Below, piece after piece: positions 16,280-24,745 of a stretch of 64,000 nt of DNA; position 1 is the stretch's first letter; each line of letters opens with the position of its first letter. Source of the DNA: Bradyrhizobium sp. LTSP885. GTDB taxonomy: Bacteria; Pseudomonadota; Alphaproteobacteria; Rhizobiales; Xanthobacteraceae. The position numbers and the translations under genes were made by a program. The stretch is taken from NCBI RefSeq assembly GCF_000938305.1, contig NZ_JYMT01000021.1, forward strand, positions 214,836 through 278,835, in the 5' to 3' direction. The notes beneath the pieces are model-generated. The model had not been told where the DNA came from. It saw nothing but the letters and a program-made list of their open reading frames with translations, and made no database searches.

Positions 16280-17086
16280 ATGACCGAACAACATTCCTCC
16301 GACTGGCTCGGCCTGTCAGGCCGGGTTGCCGTCGTCACCGGCGGAGGTGGCGGCATTGGCCGCGCCACGGCCGTCAGTTTTGCCCGCGCCGGCGTCAAGG
16401 TCGCCGCGATCGATCGCGACGAACACGGGCTTGCAGAAACAAAGGCGAAGCTGCGCGAGTTCGGCGACGGCCATCTCATCGCAAGCTGCGACACGACGAG
16501 CGCCGAGAGTGTCGCGGCGGCGGCCGATACCGTCGCGCGCGCGCTCGGGCCGTGCGGCATTCTCGTCAACACCGCCGCAGTACTGCGTCCAGGCGGGCTC
16601 GATACGCTCGCGCTCGCCGAATGGAACGCGGTGCTCGCGGTCAATCTCACCGGCTATTTCATCTGCGCGCAGGCGTTCGGCCGCCAGATGCGCAACGCGG
16701 GCCGCGGCAGTCTCGTGCATATCGCCTCGATCGCTGCCAGCAATGCGCAGGGACAAAGCGGCGCCTACAGCGTCAGCAAGGCCGGCGTTGTGATGCTGTC
16801 GCAGCAGCTCGCCGCTGAATGGGGCCCGCATGGCATCCGCAGCAACGTCGTCAGTCCGGGCCTCGTGATCACGCCGATGAGCCAGGCCTTCTACGATACC
16901 CCCGGGGTTACCGAGCGTCGCACCGCCGTGGTGCCGATGCGCCGGATCGGCGCGCCGCAGGACATGGCGGATGCGATCATGTTCCTGGCCAGCGACCGGT
17001 CGTCCTACGTCAACGGCGAGGAGATCATCGTCGATGGCGGTTATGCGCGCACGCTGATGAGCCACGTGCCGCGGCCGGGGTTTTGA
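16280..17086 (+). CDS. Short-chain dehydrogenase/reductase
   Basis: A classical SDR of 268 residues. The cofactor loop is TGGGGGIGRA near residue 18 and the catalytic YSVSK near residue 160, followed by SPGLVITPMSQ and a C-terminus ending EEIIVDGGYA. The acidic residue after strand 2 (AIDRDEHG) favours NAD(H). The ATG at 16280 has GGGAGG 7 nt upstream. Substrate is unknown; it is not in an operon. A family C repeat follows. Confidence 0.92.
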   Translation: MTEQHSSDWLGLSGRVAVVTGGGGGIGRATAVSFARAGVKVAAIDRDEHGLAETKAKLREFGDGHLIASCDTTSAESVAAAADTVARALGPCGILVNTAAVLRPGGLDTLALAEWNAVLAVNLTGYFICAQAFGRQMRNAGRGSLVHIASIAASNAQGQSGAYSVSKAGVVMLSQQLAAEWGPHGIRSNVVSPGLVITPMSQAFYDTPGVTERRTAVVPMRRIGAPQDMADAIMFLASDRSSYVNGEEIIVDGGYARTLMSHVPRPGF

Positions 17087-17090
17087 ATCC

Positions 17091-17195
17091 CGTCATTCCG
17101 GGGCGATGCAAAGCATCGAACCCGGAATCTCGAGATTCCCCGATGCGCAATTGCGCATCTGAGGTCTGGTCCTTCGGACCATCCCGGAATGACGG
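17091..17195. repeat. Palindromic repeat, family C
   Basis: A longer copy of the element at 12937-13021, with outer arms CGTCATTCCGGGGC and CCCGGAATGACGG and the inner GGAATCTCGAGATTCC palindrome. It fills the gap between the convergent SDR and prs genes. Confidence 0.85.
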
Positions 17196-17204
17196 CGTGA
17201 ACTA

Positions 17205-18158
17205 CTAATCGAACAGGCTCGAGACCGACTCTTCCGCCGCGGTGCGGCCGATCGCTTCGGCGATCAGGCCGGCGACCGAGATGGTGCGGATGTTCGGCGC
17301 CTTGTTGACGGCCTCGGTCGGCAGGATCGAGTCGGTAATGACCAGCTCCTTCAGCCGCGACGAGGCGATGCGCGCGGCGGCGCCGCCGGACAGCACGCCG
17401 TGGGTGATGTAGGCCGACACTTCCTTGGCGCCGTGCTTGATCAGCGCCTCGGCCGCGTTCACCAGCGTGCCGCCGGAGTCGACGATGTCGTCGACCAGGA
17501 TGCAGTTGTAGCCCGAGACGTCGCCGATCACGTTCATGACTTCGGATTCACCGGGCCGCTCGCGGCGCTTGTCGACGATGGCGAGCGGGGTGTTGATGCG
17601 CTTGGCGAGACCGCGGGCGCGCGCCACGCCGCCGACGTCGGGCGAGATCACCATCGTCTTGGAGAGGTCGAACCTGTCCTTGATGTCGCGCACCATCAGC
17701 GGCGCTGCGTAGAGGTTGTCGGTCGGGATGTCGAAGAAGCCCTGGATCTGACCGGCATGCAGGTCGAGCGTCATGACGCGGTCGACGCCGGCATGGGTGA
17801 TCAGATTGGCGACGAGCTTGGCCGAGATCGGTGTGCGCGAGCCGGAGCGGCGGTCCTGCCTGGCATAGCCGAAATAGGGGATCACTGCCGTGATGCGGCG
17901 CGCCGAGGAACGGCGCAGCGCGTCGGTGATGATCAGCAGTTCCATCAGATTGTCGTTCGCCGGAAACGACGTCGACTGCAGGATGTACATGTCCGAACCG
18001 CGGACGTTCTCCTGGATCTCGACGAAGATCTCCATGTCGGCGAAGCGCCGGACCACGGCCTTGGTCAGCTCGATTCCGAGCGCTTTGGCGATATCCTGTG
18101 CCAGCACAGGATTGGAGTTGCCGGCGACGAGCTTGATTGATCCGTTCTTGGCCGACAT
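17205..18158 (-). CDS. prs: Ribose-phosphate pyrophosphokinase
   Basis: Prs makes PRPP from ribose 5-phosphate and ATP for nucleotide, histidine and tryptophan synthesis. The 317-residue protein has the class I pattern: YARQDRRSGSRTPISAK, the Mg/ribose-binding DLHAGQIQGFFDIPTDNL, the flexible loop KRRERPGESEVMNVIGD and the PRPP-binding ILVDDIVDSGGTL. The ATG at 18158 has GGGAGG 8 nt upstream; a longer frame to 18203 lacks one. Convergent with the SDR gene across a repeat. Confidence 0.97.
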   Translation of the reverse strand: MSAKNGSIKLVAGNSNPVLAQDIAKALGIELTKAVVRRFADMEIFVEIQENVRGSDMYILQSTSFPANDNLMELLIITDALRRSSARRITAVIPYFGYARQDRRSGSRTPISAKLVANLITHAGVDRVMTLDLHAGQIQGFFDIPTDNLYAAPLMVRDIKDRFDLSKTMVISPDVGGVARARGLAKRINTPLAIVDKRRERPGESEVMNVIGDVSGYNCILVDDIVDSGGTLVNAAEALIKHGAKEVSAYITHGVLSGGAAARIASSRLKELVITDSILPTEAVNKAPNIRTISVAGLIAEAIGRTAAEESVSSLFD

Positions 18159-18326
18159 CGAGGCTTCCTCCCGCTCTTTGCTGGATAAGACGTTCAGCAT
18201 CACAAGTCCCTACAGAACCGGCGGGTTTTCGATGGGCGAGGGAATATCAGGCGGCCGCCTTGGCTGGCAACCCATTGGGCCGGTTTTCCCGGTCAAAAAT
18301 GGGCTATCCCCGTGATAACGCGGGGC

Positions 18327-18932
18327 TTAGTTAGCGGAATATCCGAGCGCGACGGTCTCGGCTGGGGCGCTTGCCACCGCCGGCCCGCGCAGCTCCGGTG
18401 CCGGGGTGCGCGCGGAGCCATCCGCCGGGCCGCCATTGATCATGCTGGACAGGCCGCTGAGGCCCGCTTGGGCGATCTTGCGCAGGACCAGGTCGTCGGC
18501 CGCGGCCCAGGCGTCGCGGCCGGCCTTGCCGCCGGGTTCCTCGCCGGAAAGCCGGAGCGCGCGCTGCTGGTTGCTGTCGTAGACGTCCCAGACCCAGGAG
18601 ATCACGGTGCGGCCACGCACCACCTGCGCCGACAGATAGCTGCGCACGCGATAGGCGGCAGAGCCTTCGCGTGACACGATCGAGAGGCTGCGCAGCTTGG
18701 ATTCACTGTCGAGCACGCCGACCATGCGGTCGAACACCTGAGGCGGCGGGCCGTCGATCGATTCGAACGCGACGGTCGCGCCGCCGCTTGGTGCGGCCAT
18801 GGCATAGGAATCGGCCGCGCCACCGCCGCCGGCACAGCCGCCAAGCGCGCAGGCGATCGCAAGCCACGTCGCAGCGATCGCGACGCGCACGACTGTCCCA
18901 GTTTGAAACTGGCTTTTTGACGCTTCCCTCAT
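18327..18932 (-). CDS. Putative lipoprotein of unknown function
   Basis: A 201-residue protein whose N-terminus is a lipoprotein signal with lipobox ALGG-C, the lipidated cysteine being residue 33. A glycine-rich linker (GGGGAADS) follows. The body includes YRVRSYLSAQVVRGRTVISWVWDVYD and RLSGEEPGGKAGRDAWAAAD, which I do not recognise as a named family, though it reads like a conserved alphaproteobacterial lipoprotein. It precedes prs on the same strand, 170 bp apart. Confidence 0.8.
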   Translation of the reverse strand: MREASKSQFQTGTVVRVAIAATWLAIACALGGCAGGGGAADSYAMAAPSGGATVAFESIDGPPPQVFDRMVGVLDSESKLRSLSIVSREGSAAYRVRSYLSAQVVRGRTVISWVWDVYDSNQQRALRLSGEEPGGKAGRDAWAAADDLVLRKIAQAGLSGLSSMINGGPADGSARTPAPELRGPAVASAPAETVALGYSAN

Positions 18933-19072
18933 TGCGTCCTGCGATATCGTTAAAACGGCTTAACGTCTAGGGCAGGGAGGGCACAGGTCTTAACGGATCC
19001 GGCCGGCAGGCGACGGGGCAGGACCGAATTCCTTGCCTGGTCGACCAGACGATGACCAGCTTTGCTGGATCG

Positions 19073-19843
19073 CTACTCCCGCATCAGCGCGATGGCATGT
19101 ACGTGCCGGCCGTAATCGCTTTCCTTGCGGTGCACGGAACGGCGGTAGCTGAAGAAACGCTCGTCGGAATAGGTGTCGATGCCGAGATCGTCGATCATCA
19201 GCACGCCGGCATTCTCCAGCCGCATCCGGATGAAGCCGGCGAGATCGAACATCGCATGTCCGTCGCGCTCGCCCGGAATGAAGAACATCCCGTTCCCGGC
19301 GTCGGCCTCGATGAAGCGCTCGACGAATTCGCTGCCGACTTCGTAGGAGTCCTGCCGGATCAGCGGACCGATCGCGGCGACGATGCCACTGCGGTCGGCG
19401 CCAAGCGTCTCCATCGCGTCGATGGTCGATTCCAGCACGCCGGTCAGCGCGCCCTTCCAGCCGGCATGCGCCGCGCCGATCACGCGCGCATTGGGGTCGA
19501 CGAACAGGATCGGCCCGCAATCGGCAGTGGTGACGCTGATCGCGAGACCTTCGACATTGGTGACGAGCGCGTCCGCCTTCGGGCGCGCGTCGCCGTTCCA
19601 GGGTCCGGTGGCGACCACGACGTCTGGCGAGTGGATCTGGTGAACGCTGACGAGATGCGCCGGCGACACGCCCAGTCGTTCGGCCATGCGCCGCCTGTTT
19701 TCAACGACGCTTGCGGGGTCATCGCGTGAGCCGAGGCCGCCATTCAGCGCGGCATAGATGCCCTCGGAGACGCCGCCCTCGCGCGCGAAGAAAGCGTGGC
19801 GCAGGTCCGGGATGGCCGACAGCAGAGATGATCCCAATGTCAT
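19073..19843 (-). CDS. pgeF: Peptidoglycan editing factor PgeF / YfiH-type purine nucleoside phosphorylase
   Basis: A 256-residue Cu/Zn-dependent protein of the YfiH family, members of which act on purine nucleosides and, in E. coli, keep misincorporated residues out of peptidoglycan. The metal and active-site segments VSVHQIHSPDV, TTADCGPILFVD and GAAHAGWKGAL are intact. Its ATG overlaps the stop of the methyltransferase gene by 4 bp, so it is the last gene of the lgt operon. Confidence 0.92.
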   Translation of the reverse strand: MTLGSSLLSAIPDLRHAFFAREGGVSEGIYAALNGGLGSRDDPASVVENRRRMAERLGVSPAHLVSVHQIHSPDVVVATGPWNGDARPKADALVTNVEGLAISVTTADCGPILFVDPNARVIGAAHAGWKGALTGVLESTIDAMETLGADRSGIVAAIGPLIRQDSYEVGSEFVERFIEADAGNGMFFIPGERDGHAMFDLAGFIRMRLENAGVLMIDDLGIDTYSDERFFSYRRSVHRKESDYGRHVHAIALMRE

Positions 19844-20961
19844 GACTCTTCGGCCTCGTCAGGCGGATCGCTGAGGCCAGCGATCGAGGTGATGCGTGGA
19901 TCCGAGACCGCCATCGCCTTGAACATCGAGCCCATGCCGCCACGGCCGGAATCGGTCAGGCGCCGCAGGGCGCCGGCGATGTCGGCGGAGACCTCGGGCG
20001 TGGCTTTCGCCATCAATCCGGCGGCGCGGGCCTCGACACCGAGGCGCTTGAGGAAGTCGCCCTGCGTCACCGGCCCATGGACGCGCGCGCCGACATCCTC
20101 GGCAGCCCGCGTCAGCGCCTGGAAATCGACATGGGCGGTCACGTCGGCCTCTCCCGGATTCTTCAGCGGATCGGCGAAGCTGTGGCGCGCGATCGCCTGG
20201 AAGGTGTCGCCGGCGTCGCTGCGCAGATGGCCGTAGTCGATAATCAACGCGGCGCCGTCCTGGTCGCGCACCCGGGTTGCGAGCTTCATGATCTCGGTGT
20301 CGGGCCGCCATTCGAACACCGCGCCGAGCGGGGCGGCGCGCACCAATGGCGGCAGCAGTACCTCAAAGCGCGGCATCGGTTCCGGCGCCGCGGCGAAATA
20401 CAGGCTGCCATTGGCATCGATCCCGACCGTGCGTTCGTGCCAGCCGGTTTCGCGCCGGACCATCTGGTGGATCGGAAGCACGTCGAAATATTCGTTGGCG
20501 AGGATGACCGCAGGTCCCTCGGGGACGTCGTCGATGGTCTCGTGCCACGCGACGTTGCGCACGCCTGAGAGCGTCGCGCGCTGCTTCTCCCGCAGCACCG
20601 GGTTGACCTCGACGAGGTGGATGCTGAGCGACTGATACAGCGGCGGCAGCACCCGGAGCGCGCGCAGCGCATCCGACATCATGGTGCCGCGGCCGGGGCC
20701 CAGTTCGACCACCCGCAGCGTCGACGGCGAGCCGATCGCCTTCCAGATCGATGCGCTCCACAGGCCGAGCAGCTCGCCGAACATCTGGCTGACTTCCGGC
20801 GACGTGGTGAAGTCGCCCTCGCGCCCCAGCGGATCGCGCGACAAATAATAGCCGTGCTGCGGATGCATCAGGCACAATTCCATGTAGCGCCAGACCGGCA
20901 TCGGTCCGGACGATTTGATCAGCTTCCTGATCTCGTCCAGCAGCGGGGAATGTTCGCTCAC
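19840..20961 (-). CDS. SAM-dependent methyltransferase, NDUFAF7/MidA family
   Basis: A 373-residue protein related to NDUFAF7, which dimethylates an arginine of respiratory complex I. The N-terminal MPVWRYMELCLMHPQHGYYL and GREGDFTTSPEVSQMFGELLG are diagnostic, and the SAM loop is VVELGPGRGTMMSDALRAL near residue 95. The start is a GTG at 20961, 10 bp after the lgt stop; the upstream extension overlaps lgt. It is flanked by lgt and pgeF in a tight operon that is conserved in rhizobia. Whether it modifies complex I here is inference. Confidence 0.92.
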   Translation of the reverse strand: MSEHSPLLDEIRKLIKSSGPMPVWRYMELCLMHPQHGYYLSRDPLGREGDFTTSPEVSQMFGELLGLWSASIWKAIGSPSTLRVVELGPGRGTMMSDALRALRVLPPLYQSLSIHLVEVNPVLREKQRATLSGVRNVAWHETIDDVPEGPAVILANEYFDVLPIHQMVRRETGWHERTVGIDANGSLYFAAAPEPMPRFEVLLPPLVRAAPLGAVFEWRPDTEIMKLATRVRDQDGAALIIDYGHLRSDAGDTFQAIARHSFADPLKNPGEADVTAHVDFQALTRAAEDVGARVHGPVTQGDFLKRLGVEARAAGLMAKATPEVSADIAGALRRLTDSGRGGMGSMFKAMAVSDPRITSIAGLSDPPDEAEES

Positions 20962-20971
20962 AGGCGTCCCT

Positions 20972-21814
20972 TTAAATTGAATCGGGCACCGGCCCCTTTG
21001 CCTTGCGGCGAATGGAGGCCACGATGATGATAGCGCCCACAATAATCATTGGCACTGACAGCAACATACCCATGGTTAGCCCACCCCACAGGAATCCGAG
21101 CTGCGGGTCGGGCTCTCTGAAAAACTCGCCGGCGATTCGGGCAAAACCGTAGATCGTGATGAAACTGCCGAGGATCAGGCCGGGCCGCTTCAGCGCACCC
21201 ATCCGGATCATCACGGCCAGCACAGTAAATAGCAAAATGCCTTCCAGGCCAGCCTCGTAAAGCTGGCTCGGATGGCGCGGCAGCGGCCCGCCATTGGGGA
21301 AGATCATGGCCCAGGGCAGGCTCGCCTCGGCGTGGCGGCCCCATAATTCGCTGTTGATGAAATTGGCGAGCCGTCCGAGGAACAGCCCGATCGGCCCGAC
21401 CGCGGTGGTGATGTCGCCAAGCGACAGGATCGAGATGTCGTTCTTCCGCGCGAACCACATCACCGCGACGACGCAGCCCATGAAGCCGCCGTGGAACGAC
21501 ATGCCGCCCTTCCACAGCTCGAGGATCTCGGCCGGGTGCGCGATGAAGAAGGGCAGGTTGTAGAACAGCACATAGCCGGTGCGGCCGCCGACGATGATGC
21601 CGAGCGTGACCCAGAGGATGAAATCGTCGAGCTGCGGCAGCGTGATCGGCGCCGGCCCGCCCCACAGCCGTTGCTTCTTGATCAGCGAGCGGGCGTAGAT
21701 CCACCCCAGCACGATGCCGCCGATATAGGCCAACGCATACCAGCGGATCACGACTGGCCCGAGCGCGACCGCGACGGGGTTGAACACCGGAAAGTCGATC
21801 AGCAGGAACGGCAT
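20972..21814 (-). CDS. lgt: Phosphatidylglycerol--prolipoprotein diacylglyceryl transferase
   Basis: Lgt attaches diacylglycerol to the lipobox cysteine of prolipoproteins in the inner membrane, the first step of lipoprotein maturation. The 280-residue protein has about seven transmembrane helices. The signature motifs are visible: MSFHGGFMGCV, GRLANFINSELWG with the essential Asn/Glu and HPSQLYEAGLEGI. It heads the lgt-methyltransferase-pgeF operon. Confidence 0.97.
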   Translation of the reverse strand: MPFLLIDFPVFNPVAVALGPVVIRWYALAYIGGIVLGWIYARSLIKKQRLWGGPAPITLPQLDDFILWVTLGIIVGGRTGYVLFYNLPFFIAHPAEILELWKGGMSFHGGFMGCVVAVMWFARKNDISILSLGDITTAVGPIGLFLGRLANFINSELWGRHAEASLPWAMIFPNGGPLPRHPSQLYEAGLEGILLFTVLAVMIRMGALKRPGLILGSFITIYGFARIAGEFFREPDPQLGFLWGGLTMGMLLSVPMIIVGAIIIVASIRRKAKGPVPDSI

Positions 21815-21829
21815 CGTGCGTCTTGAGGC

Positions 21830-22564
21830 TCAGCTCACGAGGTTGCGGCGATAGAGGGCAAGCAGCCGCTCCCAATGGCGTTCGGCGGCGTCGCGGTCAT
21901 AGACCGGGCGCTTGGGGAACGCAAAGCCGTGATGCGTGCCGGGATAGATCTCGACCTCGTTGTTCGATCCCTTCATGCCGACCTTCACCTGCTCGATGAT
22001 CTCCTGCGGCGCGTAGATATCGGTCTCGGCGCAGGCGAAATAGAGTTCGGCCTTGGTCTTCTGTGTGGCGAGATGCGGGCTGTCGGGCTGGTCGGTCGCC
22101 AGATGCGTACCGTAGATCGAGGCGGCAGCCTTGACCCGGTCGGGGAAATGCGTCGCGGCGTTCACCGCATAGCGGCCGCTCATGCAATAGCCGACGGTGC
22201 CGACGATGTCGGTGTTCGCGGCCTTTTGCGTCTCGGCATAGGCGAGCAGGCCCTTGGTGTCTTCCATGACAAGCGGGATGTTGAGCGAGTGCATCAGCGC
22301 GAACATGCGCTTGCGCTCCGGCGATTCCGGATCGGGGTTGATCGGGCCGAGCTCCATCGCGCCGGCGCGGTAATACATGTTGGGCAGCATCACGTAATAG
22401 CCCGAGGTGCCGAGCCGGCGCGCCATGTCGCGCAGCTCCTCGCGGATTGCCGGCGCGTCCATGTAGAAGATCACGACCGGAAACGGTCCGCCGCGCTCGG
22501 GATGGGTGATGAAGGTGGTGGTCTTGCCGTCCTTGGTCTCGATATCGACCGTGTGCTCGATCAT
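21830..22564 (-). CDS. Dienelactone hydrolase family protein
   Basis: A 244-residue alpha/beta hydrolase. The cysteine nucleophile lies in VGTVGYCMSGRYA, the aspartate in YFACAETDIYAP and the histidine in PGTHHGFAFP, the Cys-Asp-His triad of dienelactone hydrolases. The natural substrate is uncertain, since many bacterial paralogues act on other esters or lactones. The frame is open further upstream; the ATG at 22564 begins the conserved domain. It ends 15 bp upstream of the lgt start on the same strand and could be co-transcribed with it. Confidence 0.9.
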   Translation of the reverse strand: MIEHTVDIETKDGKTTTFITHPERGGPFPVVIFYMDAPAIREELRDMARRLGTSGYYVMLPNMYYRAGAMELGPINPDPESPERKRMFALMHSLNIPLVMEDTKGLLAYAETQKAANTDIVGTVGYCMSGRYAVNAATHFPDRVKAAASIYGTHLATDQPDSPHLATQKTKAELYFACAETDIYAPQEIIEQVKVGMKGSNNEVEIYPGTHHGFAFPKRPVYDRDAAERHWERLLALYRRNLVS

Positions 22565-22742
22565 GACGTTTCCGTTCGCGTTGTGATTTGCGATTTCTGT
22601 TGTCGGTTCAATACGATTGCAAGGAAACCGGAGCATGACAAGGCAAGCTACAGGGGGCCAGCCATTCATTGCGGGCTTGAACCGCATCGCAGGGATCGCC
22701 ATTGTCTGTGCGCGAGTTAAGTGAACGCGGAGAGTTTGCGAG

Positions 22743-23012
22743 ATGACCCAGACCAGCAATCGGTTTTTCGACGAGATCGGCCGTCTGATGAACGATGCCG
22801 CGGGCGCCGCCCAGGGCGTCAAGCGTGAGGTCGACACGGTCATGCGCAACCAGGCCGAACGCATTCTGCGCGACCTTGATTTGGTCAAGCGCGAGGAATT
22901 CGAGGCGGTCAAGGACATGGCCCGCCTGGCCCGCGAGGAGAACGAGGCGCTGAAGGCCCGCATTGCTGCCCTCGAAGCCAAGCTCGGCGGCGCGACGGGG
23001 ACGACGGGTTAA
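22743..23012 (+). CDS. ubiK: Ubiquinone biosynthesis accessory factor UbiK
   Basis: An 89-residue helical protein of the YqiC/BMFP family. In enterobacteria UbiK helps the UbiJ-containing complex in late ubiquinone synthesis and binds membrane lipids. The pattern RFFDEIGRLMNDAAGAAQG followed by a C-terminal coiled coil (REENEALKARIAALEAKLG) is characteristic. It diverges from the lgt operon, is monocistronic and is followed 9 bp later by a family A repeat. Confidence 0.9.
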   Translation: MTQTSNRFFDEIGRLMNDAAGAAQGVKREVDTVMRNQAERILRDLDLVKREEFEAVKDMARLAREENEALKARIAALEAKLGGATGTTG

Positions 23013-23021
23013 CGAGACCCG

Positions 23022-23107
23022 TAGCCCGGATGGAGCGAAGCGAAATCCGGGACCGGACCATCCGCGGTTGGAGCGGCCCCGGATTGCGCTGCGCTCCATC
23101 CGGGCTA
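23022..23107. repeat. Palindromic repeat, family A
   Basis: Arms TAGCCCGGATGGAGCG and CGCTCCATCCGGGCTA with inner GAAATCCGGG / CCCCGGATTGC. It lies just after ubiK and 180 bp before rplY. Confidence 0.85.
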
Positions 23108-23240
23108 CGGATTCGCTGTTCTGCGGCCGGCGAGCAAGAAAAGTCCCTTCATTTCCTTGTCATTTCGTCCCTTTGAGGCTAAAAGCCCGCCACGTCCGCG
23201 GCCCCCGCACCCCTGGAGGCTTGCTGTGGACTTGTGCATG

Positions 23241-23266
23241 GGCCGCGCTGCGGCCTTTAACTTTTT
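23241..23266 (+). terminator. Terminator-like hairpin in the rplY leader
   Basis: GGCCGC-GCT-GCGGCC at 23241-23255 is followed by TTTAACTTTTT. It ends only 20 nt before the rplY ATG and just before its AAGGA ribosome-binding site, so a promoter cannot fit between hairpin and gene. It may be the end of an upstream transcript with read-through, or a control element of rplY. Confidence 0.5.
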
Positions 23267-23286
23267 AAATACAAGGACTTAACGCT

Positions 23287-24048
23287 ATGGCGACCGTCAA
23301 GGAATTGAAGGCGACCGCGCGTCCGCAGAGCGGCAAGGGGGCCGCCCGGGCAGAGCGTCGCGCCGGGAGAGTTCCCGGAGTGATCTACGGAAACAACCAG
23401 CCCCCCGTCACCATCTCGGTCGACGACCGCGAATTGCGCCAGCGCATCCTCGCAGGCCGGTTCCTGACCACGATTTACGACATCGATCTCGAGGGTAAGA
23501 AGCATCGGGTGATTCCGCGTGACTTCCACCTCGATCCGGTGAAGGACTTCCCGATCCACGTCGACTTCATGCGGCTCGGCGAAGGCGCCACCATCCGCGT
23601 CAGCGTACCGCTGCACGTCGTGAACGCGGAAGCCGCGCCCGGCATCAAGCGCGGCGGCACCGTCAACATCGTCACCCACGCGCTCGAACTGGAGTGCTCG
23701 GTCGACAACATCCCGCCATACATTGAGGCCGACGTCAGCACGCTCGAGATCAGCCACTCGCTGCATCTCTCCGAGATCAAGCTGCCTGCGGGCGTGAAGT
23801 CGCTGACCCGCGAGGACGCGACCCTGGTCACCATCGTGCCGCCGTCCGGTTACGCCGAAGAGCTGAAGGCCGCGGCTGCGGCGGCTGCTGGTGGCGCGGC
23901 GCCGGCTGCTGCGGGTGCAGCGGCTCCTGCTGCCGCTCCGGCCGCGGGTGCTGCGGCTCCGGCCGCAGGTGCCAAGGCTCCGGCTGCGGGTGCCAAGGCT
24001 CCGGCCGCAGGTGCCAAGGCGCCTGCCGGTGGCGACAAGAAGAAGTAA
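23287..24048 (+). CDS. rplY: 50S ribosomal protein L25 (CTC form)
   Basis: A 253-residue L25 of the long CTC type, which binds 5S rRNA. The N-terminal L25 domain (ATARPQSGKGAARAERRAG, VPGVIYGNNQPP) and the TL5-type beta domain (FPIHVDFMRLGEGATIRV) are intact up to about residue 195. The last 55 residues are an alanine/proline-rich tail that includes three 21-bp DNA repeats encoding AAGAKAP, and ends in lysines. Such tails vary between strains. rplY, pth and ychF run in this order on one strand, as in most alphaproteobacteria. Confidence 0.96.
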   Translation: MATVKELKATARPQSGKGAARAERRAGRVPGVIYGNNQPPVTISVDDRELRQRILAGRFLTTIYDIDLEGKKHRVIPRDFHLDPVKDFPIHVDFMRLGEGATIRVSVPLHVVNAEAAPGIKRGGTVNIVTHALELECSVDNIPPYIEADVSTLEISHSLHLSEIKLPAGVKSLTREDATLVTIVPPSGYAEELKAAAAAAAGGAAPAAAGAAAPAAAPAAGAAAPAAGAKAPAAGAKAPAAGAKAPAGGDKKK

Positions 24049-24057
24049 CCGATCAGG

Positions 24058-24087
24058 TCGGCGCGCGATCAACTGATGGCGCGCCGA
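24058..24087 (+). other. Stem-loop between rplY and pth
   Basis: A perfect 9-bp inverted repeat, TCGGCGCGC at 24058-24066 and GCGCGCCGA at 24079-24087, with no T-tract. It lies between the rplY stop and the pth start and may be an RNA-processing or stability site. Confidence 0.45.
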
Positions 24088-24103
24088 TACGGGATGCCGT
24101 GCC

Positions 24104-24709
24104 ATGCGCCTCTTCGTCGGTCTCGGTAATCCCGGCGCGAAATACGCCAGCAACCGGCACAATATCGGGTTCCTGGCGGTCGATGAGATTGCACGGCGTC
24201 ATGGTTTCGCACCATGGCGCCGTCGCTTTCAGGGCGAGACCGCGGAAGGCGTGCTTGACCATCAGAAGGTCGTGCTGTTGAAGCCGGCCACCTACATGAA
24301 CGAGTCCGGGCGCGCGGTGCAGGAAGCGGCAAGCTTTTTCAAGCTCGCGGCCTCCGACGTCACCGTGTTCCAGGACGAGCTCGAACTGCCGCCGGCGAAG
24401 GTGCGCCTGAAGGTCGGTGGCGGCATCGCCGGTCATAACGGGCTGCGCTCGATCTCGGCGCATATCGGCAACGAGTATCGCCGGGTGCGGCTCGGGATCG
24501 GTCATCCCGGCGTCAAGGAGCTGGTGCACAGCCACGTGCTGTCGGACTTCGCCAAAAGCGACCGGGCGTGGGTGGAGGCCTTGTGTGCAGCCGTCGCCGA
24601 CAATGCCGGTCTGCTGGCGACCAGCCACGATGCGTCGTTCGCCAACAAGGTGCATCTGGTGATGCAGGCCAAGGGATTTTTCGACAAGGATGAGAACGGC
24701 GCGGCGTGA
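24104..24709 (+). CDS. pth: Peptidyl-tRNA hydrolase
   Basis: Pth frees tRNA from peptidyl-tRNAs that drop off the ribosome. The 201-residue protein shows MRLFVGLGNPGAKYASNRHN with the catalytic His, KPATYMNESGRAV, FQDELELPPAKVRLKVGGG with the catalytic Asp region, and GIAGHNGLRSI. Length and motif order match the bacterial Pth1 family. It follows rplY by 55 bp and precedes ychF by 36 bp. Confidence 0.97.
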   Translation: MRLFVGLGNPGAKYASNRHNIGFLAVDEIARRHGFAPWRRRFQGETAEGVLDHQKVVLLKPATYMNESGRAVQEAASFFKLAASDVTVFQDELELPPAKVRLKVGGGIAGHNGLRSISAHIGNEYRRVRLGIGHPGVKELVHSHVLSDFAKSDRAWVEALCAAVADNAGLLATSHDASFANKVHLVMQAKGFFDKDENGAA

Positions 24710-24745
24710 CCCGCGGGGCTTCTCCAACAGATTTCGGGACGGACA

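Noticed and set aside
18305..18326. CCCCG/CGGGG hairpin after the lipoprotein gene as its terminator
   Set aside because: The stem is short and the nearest T-run is about ten bases away, so I did not call it a terminator.
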